A DNA stretch of 9,073 nt from CAVOBC01 sp963693635 (GTDB lineage: Bacteria; Pseudomonadota; Gammaproteobacteria; Pseudomonadales; Azotimanducaceae), in assembly GCA_963693635.1 (NCBI GenBank), contig CAVOBC010000184.1:1-9073 (forward strand). The letters are read 5' to 3'. The notes beneath the pieces were generated by a model. It made no database searches. It was not told the origin of the DNA and worked only from the letters and a program-made list of their open reading frames with translations. Of the stretch, positions 5,533 through 9,073 are shown piece after piece (position 1 is the first letter of the stretch; every line of letters begins with the position of its first letter). Both the position numbers and the translations under genes were made by a program.

Positions 5533-6666
5533 ATGCTGATCGGCGTGACACGCGAACGCGAAGCAAATGAAAACCGGACCGCCATGACACCTGACTCAGC
5601 CAAGCGGCTGGTTACCAAAGGCATCGATGTCATGGTTGAGTCTGGCTGCGGCCAACTCGCCGGTTTCCCGGATGAGGCCTATGTCGAGGCGGGTGCCGCT
5701 ATCGAGCAAGACCGCACCAACGTTCTCGCCGCCGCCGATGTGCTGCTGCGAGTTCGCAAGCCTGATACCGATGACCTCTCGCACATGAAAAAAGGACTGG
5801 TACACGTCAGTTACCTTGATCCGTACAAAGAAGGCGACCTCATTCGCGCTTTGCAGGGCGCCGGCATCAGCGCGATCAGTATGGAAATGGTGCCGCGAAC
5901 AACGCGCGCACAGAAGATGGACGTCTTGAGTTCGCAGGCGAGCCTGGCTGGCTACGTCATGACCCTGCTTGCGGCGACTCGGCTCGACAGCATTCTGCCG
6001 ATGATGATGACGCCTGCGGGAACCATCAGCCCGGCGCGCGTCTTCGTCATCGGTGCCGGCGTTGCCGGGCTTCAGGCCATTGCCACCGCCAAACGCCTCG
6101 GTGCCCGGGTCCAAGCATTCGATACCCGTCCGGTCGTTGCCGAACAGGTGCAGTCTCTCGGTGCCAAGTTCCTGGACATCGATCTCGGCGAGACCGGCGA
6201 GACCGAGGATGGGTACGCGCGCGAACTGACACCTGAACAGTTGCAAATGCAGCAGGATCAAATGGCGGCGGCCGTCGCCCAGGCCGACATTGTCATCACC
6301 ACCGCCCAGGTCTTCGGACGTCCGGCGCCGCGAATCATCACTCGCGAGATGGTGGTTGCAATGCGACCCGGCAGCGTCATCGTCGACATGGCGGTGGACT
6401 CTGGCGGCAATGTCGAGGGCTCGGAACCCGACGCCGAGGTGAACGTCAATGGCGTGATCATCGTCGGCGTGGCCAACCTGCCATCGCGCGTCGCGCGCGA
6501 TGCGAGTCAGATGTACGCATCGAATCTTGAAAACCTGGTTGCGGAGTACTGGGACGAAGAGGCCGGGGAGTTCAGTCTCAACCTCGAGGACGAGATCATC
6601 AAAGGTTGTCTCATCACCCACGCGGGCGAGATTGCCAATTCAAACATTAAAGACATTCTGACCTGA
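5533..6666 (+). CDS. pntAA: NAD(P) transhydrogenase alpha subunit part 1, NAD(H)-binding domain I
   Basis: 377-aa soluble NAD(H)-binding subunit of the proton-translocating transhydrogenase, which passes hydride between NADH and NADP+ at the membrane. It has the alanine-dehydrogenase/PNT fold: the N-terminal half carries PRTTRAQKMDVLSSQ (121-135). In it Arg122, Gln127, Asp130 and Ser133 match, with a constant offset of five, the nicotinamide-contact residues Arg127, Gln132, Asp135 and Ser138 of Rhodospirillum rubrum domain I. The Rossmann motif GAGVAG (174-179) with Asp197 at the end of the second strand indicates NAD rather than NADP. The segment GYARELT (227-233) probably belongs to the mobile loop. 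The frame is open from 5392, but ATG 5533 is chosen because AAGGAA (5517-5522) lies 10 nt upstream and MLIGVTRE is the usual family N-terminus. Its length fits the split-alpha form. It is the first gene of pntAA-pntAB-pntB. Confidence 0.95.
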   Translation: MLIGVTREREANENRTAMTPDSAKRLVTKGIDVMVESGCGQLAGFPDEAYVEAGAAIEQDRTNVLAAADVLLRVRKPDTDDLSHMKKGLVHVSYLDPYKEGDLIRALQGAGISAISMEMVPRTTRAQKMDVLSSQASLAGYVMTLLAATRLDSILPMMMTPAGTISPARVFVIGAGVAGLQAIATAKRLGARVQAFDTRPVVAEQVQSLGAKFLDIDLGETGETEDGYARELTPEQLQMQQDQMAAAVAQADIVITTAQVFGRPAPRIITREMVVAMRPGSVIVDMAVDSGGNVEGSEPDAEVNVNGVIIVGVANLPSRVARDASQMYASNLENLVAEYWDEEAGEFSLNLEDEIIKGCLITHAGEIANSNIKDILT

Positions 6667-6676
6667 GGGGATTGTA

Positions 6677-6967
6677 GTGGAGGTCGTATTTCTCACATTC
6701 ATATTGGTTCTGGCCATCTTTCTTGGCTTTGAACTGATCGCCAAGGTCCCGGCAACGCTGCACACACCGCTCATGTCCGGAGCGAATGCCATCTCAGGCA
6801 TCACCCTGGCCGGCGCATTCATCTCCGCAGGCGCAGCGGACAGTCACATGGCGACGATACTTGGCACTGCCGCCGTCGTGTTCGCCTCGATTAACGTCGT
6901 TGGCGGGTATCTAGTCACCGACCGCATGCTGTCGATGTTCAAGAGCAAGTCGAGAGGCTCCCGATGA
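6677..6967 (+). CDS. pntAB: NAD(P) transhydrogenase alpha subunit part 2, membrane domain
   Basis: 96-aa membrane subunit that forms part of the proton channel together with PntB. Three hydrophobic helices are visible (about 3-20, 36-53 and 58-80), with the family signature LHTPLMSGANAISGI (28-42) between the first two. It starts with GTG at 6677. The SD GAGGGG (6665-6670) overlaps the pntAA stop codon, indicating translational coupling. The last codons overlap the start of pntB as ATGA. The position that carries a membrane histidine in some transhydrogenases (N-x-x-H-G) is Ser40 here. Confidence 0.93.
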   Translation: MEVVFLTFILVLAIFLGFELIAKVPATLHTPLMSGANAISGITLAGAFISAGAADSHMATILGTAAVVFASINVVGGYLVTDRMLSMFKSKSRGSR

Positions 6968-8325
6968 TGCTCGAATTCGTTGCAAACATGGCCTATGTGG
7001 TTTCGGCCATCCTCTTTATCTTCGGCCTCAAAATGCTCGGCCATCCCGGCACCGCCCGGCGCGGCAACATGTTGTCGAGTCTGGGGATGCTGATTGCAAT
7101 TGTCGCCGGCCTGACCCATCACGGCATCGTCACGTATGAGTGGATCCTCGCAGGCATGGTCGTCGGTGGCGTGATCGGTGCGGTCGCCGCGCGACTCATC
7201 GCCATGACCCGCATGCCGGAACTCGTCGCCCTCTTTAACGGCTTCGGCGGAACGGCGAGTCTGATGGTCGGATGGGCCACGTTGTACGGCGCTGACCTCT
7301 CCACGTTTACGGTTGTCACGGTACTTCTGTCAATTCTGATCGGCGGTGTCACCTTCTCCGGAAGCCTGATTGCATATGCCAAGCTGAGCGAAGTCATCGA
7401 CGGCAAACCCGTGATTTTCACGGGTCAGCGAGTCTTCAACAGCCTGCTCTTAATCGCGCTCGTCGGGTCGGGCGTCATGCTCACGATGGCACCCGCAGCC
7501 GACTCGCCGTGGCTATACGCCGTACTGGGACTGTCGTTGTTGCTCGGCGTAATGGCGGTGATCCCGATCGGTGGCGCCGACATGCCCGTCGTCATTTCCC
7601 TCTTGAACAGCTACTCCGGGCTGGCAGCCTGCGCAGCGGGCTTCGCCATCAACAACAACATCCTGATCGTCGCCGGGTCCCTCGTCGGTGCAAGTGGCAT
7701 GATCCTGACGAACATCATGTGCAAGGCGATGAACCGATCGCTGGCGAACGTGCTCTTCAGTGGCTTCGGCGCTGTCAAGCAGGGCAAGACGATCGAAGGT
7801 GAGATCAACCCAATCTCGGCAGATGATGCGTACTATGTGCTCGAGGCGGCTCGTAGTGTCTGCTTCGTCCCGGGTTACGGTATGGCAGTTGCCCAGGCGC
7901 AGCACGTGGTCAAGGAACTGGGTGAGTTGCTTGAAGAGAACGACGCGGAAGTCACGTACGCCATCCACCCGGTCGCCGGTCGGATGCCGGGCCACATGAA
8001 TGTATTGCTCGCAGAAGCTGATGTGCCTTACGAGCAACTCATGGAGATGGATGAGATCAACCCCCGCATTGACCAGGTTGACGTCGCCATCGTTATTGGT
8101 GCGAATGACGTGGTTAATCCGTCGGCGCGTGATAACCCCGACAGTCCGATCTATGGCATGCCCATCATCAACGTTGACAAGGCGCAGACGGTATTCGTGC
8201 TAAAGCGCTCGATGGCGTCAGGCTTCGCGGGCGTCGACAACCCGCTCTTCTTTGGTGAGAACACGCGCATGCTGTTCGGCGATGCCAAAGCGTCGATCAG
8301 CCAGGTAATTACGCAGTTCAACTAA
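6964..8325 (+). CDS. pntB: NAD(P) transhydrogenase beta subunit, membrane domain plus NADP(H)-binding domain III
   Basis: 453-aa beta subunit. The N-terminal part (about 1-255) has roughly nine hydrophobic helices. It includes IGGADMPVVISLLNSYSG (202-219) with Asp206 and Asn215, matching E. coli PntB Asp213 and Asn222 on the proton path. The position of E. coli His91 is Asn92 here (MPELVALFNGFGG). The C-terminal NADP(H) domain (about 280-453) has GYGMAVAQA (304-312), GANDVVNP (379-386, Asp382) and KRSMASGFAGVDNPLF (414-429), whose Lys414/Arg415 bind the 2'-phosphate in homologues. The start overlaps the pntAB stop by 4 nt (ATGA); a second ATG follows immediately at 6967. AGAGG at 6953-6957 is the likely SD. 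With pntAA and pntAB this completes the enzyme. No intrinsic terminator is seen downstream. Confidence 0.95.
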   Translation: MMLEFVANMAYVVSAILFIFGLKMLGHPGTARRGNMLSSLGMLIAIVAGLTHHGIVTYEWILAGMVVGGVIGAVAARLIAMTRMPELVALFNGFGGTASLMVGWATLYGADLSTFTVVTVLLSILIGGVTFSGSLIAYAKLSEVIDGKPVIFTGQRVFNSLLLIALVGSGVMLTMAPAADSPWLYAVLGLSLLLGVMAVIPIGGADMPVVISLLNSYSGLAACAAGFAINNNILIVAGSLVGASGMILTNIMCKAMNRSLANVLFSGFGAVKQGKTIEGEINPISADDAYYVLEAARSVCFVPGYGMAVAQAQHVVKELGELLEENDAEVTYAIHPVAGRMPGHMNVLLAEADVPYEQLMEMDEINPRIDQVDVAIVIGANDVVNPSARDNPDSPIYGMPIINVDKAQTVFVLKRSMASGFAGVDNPLFFGENTRMLFGDAKASISQVITQFN

Positions 8326-8494
8326 AGTCCTGAAACGGCAGTCAGTCCTGGGATGCTCTTTCGTGTCTACGGGTCACGGCACGATTCCACTGCGAGAGGC
8401 GCTGCGAGGGGCGCGCCGGCGAGGCACCCAGCCAGGCCCCTTCAACCGGAACTTCACCCCGCGGCCCTTCGATCCACAAGAGCAAGTGCGCGCC

Positions 8495-9073
8495 TCAGGA
8501 CGCCTGGGGTACGCCATCATCCGCTTCATCAAGCGCGAGCAGGTGGCGACGATGCTGCTGCAGACGCACCAGAGCGACGAGTGCACCGCCAATCGCCGAA
8601 ACGACACCGATGATGAGCCTCTCGTCGCCGGCATCCAGAAGGTGCTCGACGCGGGCGTAGATCAGGCCGGAGATCGACCGCGCGAGATTGGCCCATGCCG
8701 TGTAGATTGCAAATTGCGTGGCAGCGACACGCTCCCAGCAGACGTTCATATGGATCGCGATGAACGCGATGAACATCGCCTGCCCCAACAGGTCTCTGAT
8801 GACGAGCACCGAAACCGGCACATACCAGCCGAGTGCCGTCACCCACACGCCAGAAGAAGGTCATCAGCATCAAGATCAGGCTGGTCGGCAGGAACATGAC
8901 CTTCAGTAGATTCCGAATGATAGCCAGCCAATCACTTCGCAGCGCAAGGGACCGCGCCGATGCCTCGCCAGCAGACCAGGGAAACGTGCGCTCGCCGGCC
9001 CGCTCACGCACGACGAACACCCAGACCAGAATGACCCCGACGCCGACAGCGAGCAGTACCGCCGCACCTGATA
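8495..9073 (-). pseudogene. MFS transporter (AmpG/PAT-like), frame-disrupted and cut by the window edge
   Basis: Two minus-strand frames each encode part of one membrane transporter. From the window edge to about 8846 the frame reads the end of a helix (LLAVGVGVILVWVFVV), a basic loop (RERAGERTFPWSAGEA) and the next helix (FLPTSLILMLMTFFWRVGDG), after which it becomes arginine-rich nonsense. From about 8848 to 8495 another frame reads VTALGWYVPVSVLVIRDLLG, then VAATQFAIYTAWANLARSIS and a last helix (IIGVVSAIGGALVALVRL), and ends in a basic, charged tail. The first part looks like helices 6-7 and the second like helices 9 or 10 to 12, so about 70-90 residues seem to be missing as well as the frame being shifted. 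The second frame has a TGA at 8861-8863, so the break lies near 8835-8863. It could be a real decayed gene or an assembly error. It converges on pntB; 8326-8494 between them holds no gene that I can support, only a short CCTCAGG/CCTGGGG hairpin at 8493-8509 over the stop codon. Confidence 0.65.

Noticed and set aside
5596..6621. Long minus-strand open frame (341 codons) opposite pntAA
   Set aside because: It lies wholly antisense to a certain gene. Its translation is rich in His, Arg and Asp with no recognisable domain, as expected for the mirror frame of GC-rich coding DNA.
7513..8037. Minus-strand open frame (174 codons) opposite pntB
   Set aside because: Antisense to the conserved membrane and NADP-binding region of pntB; no motif.
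8326..8350. Direct repeat AGTCCTG (8326-8332 and 8344-8350) just after pntB
   Set aside because: Only seven bases, with no flanking structure or T-run; expected by chance at this length.
8363..8899. Plus-strand open frame (178 codons) after pntB
   Set aside because: Most of it is antisense to the transporter remnant, and the translation is polar and low in structure. The GTG start lacks a convincing ribosome site.

Overview
The window reads as an ordinary stretch of a GC-rich (about 60% by eye) proteobacterial chromosome, most likely gammaproteobacterial. That guess rests on the protein families and the split pntAA-pntAB-pntB arrangement, not on a phylogenetic marker, so it is tentative. There is no rRNA, tRNA, CRISPR array, insertion sequence or phage gene. 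The genes are densely packed and look vertically inherited.

Layout, left to right. (1) 217-1171, plus strand: a two-gene unit of hot-dog-fold dehydratases, a FAS1-DH/MaoC_N type followed by a MaoC type with an intact hydratase-2 motif. They probably form a HadAB-like heterodimeric (R)-enoyl-CoA hydratase / 3-hydroxyacyl dehydratase. (2) 1172-1373: a convergent intergenic region packed with hairpins, including one minus-strand intrinsic terminator. (3) 1374-5261, minus strand: a biotin-dependent acyl-CoA carboxylase carboxyltransferase (beta) subunit, then a DsbD/ScsB-family membrane thiol-disulfide reductase, with a perfect 18-bp palindrome between them. (4) 5262-5532: a divergent promoter region holding a recognisable extended -10 promoter with a flanking dyad for the carboxylase. 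(5) 5533-8325, plus strand: pntAA-pntAB-pntB, the complete three-subunit proton-translocating NAD(P) transhydrogenase, tightly coupled (SD overlapping a stop, then an ATGA overlap). (6) 8495-9073, minus strand, running off the window: an MFS (AmpG/PAT-like) transporter that is frame-disrupted and appears to lack several transmembrane segments.

Functionally, the dehydratase pair and the carboxylase both act on acyl-CoA thioesters. The transhydrogenase uses the proton gradient to make NADPH, which could serve reductive acyl metabolism and the cytoplasmic thioredoxin that feeds DsbD. These links are inference from co-location. I see no evidence of a new multi-gene system. The items most worth a second look are the broken transporter, the two operator-like dyads, the divergent orphan carboxyltransferase, and the apparent absence of the membrane histidine in the transhydrogenase proton path.
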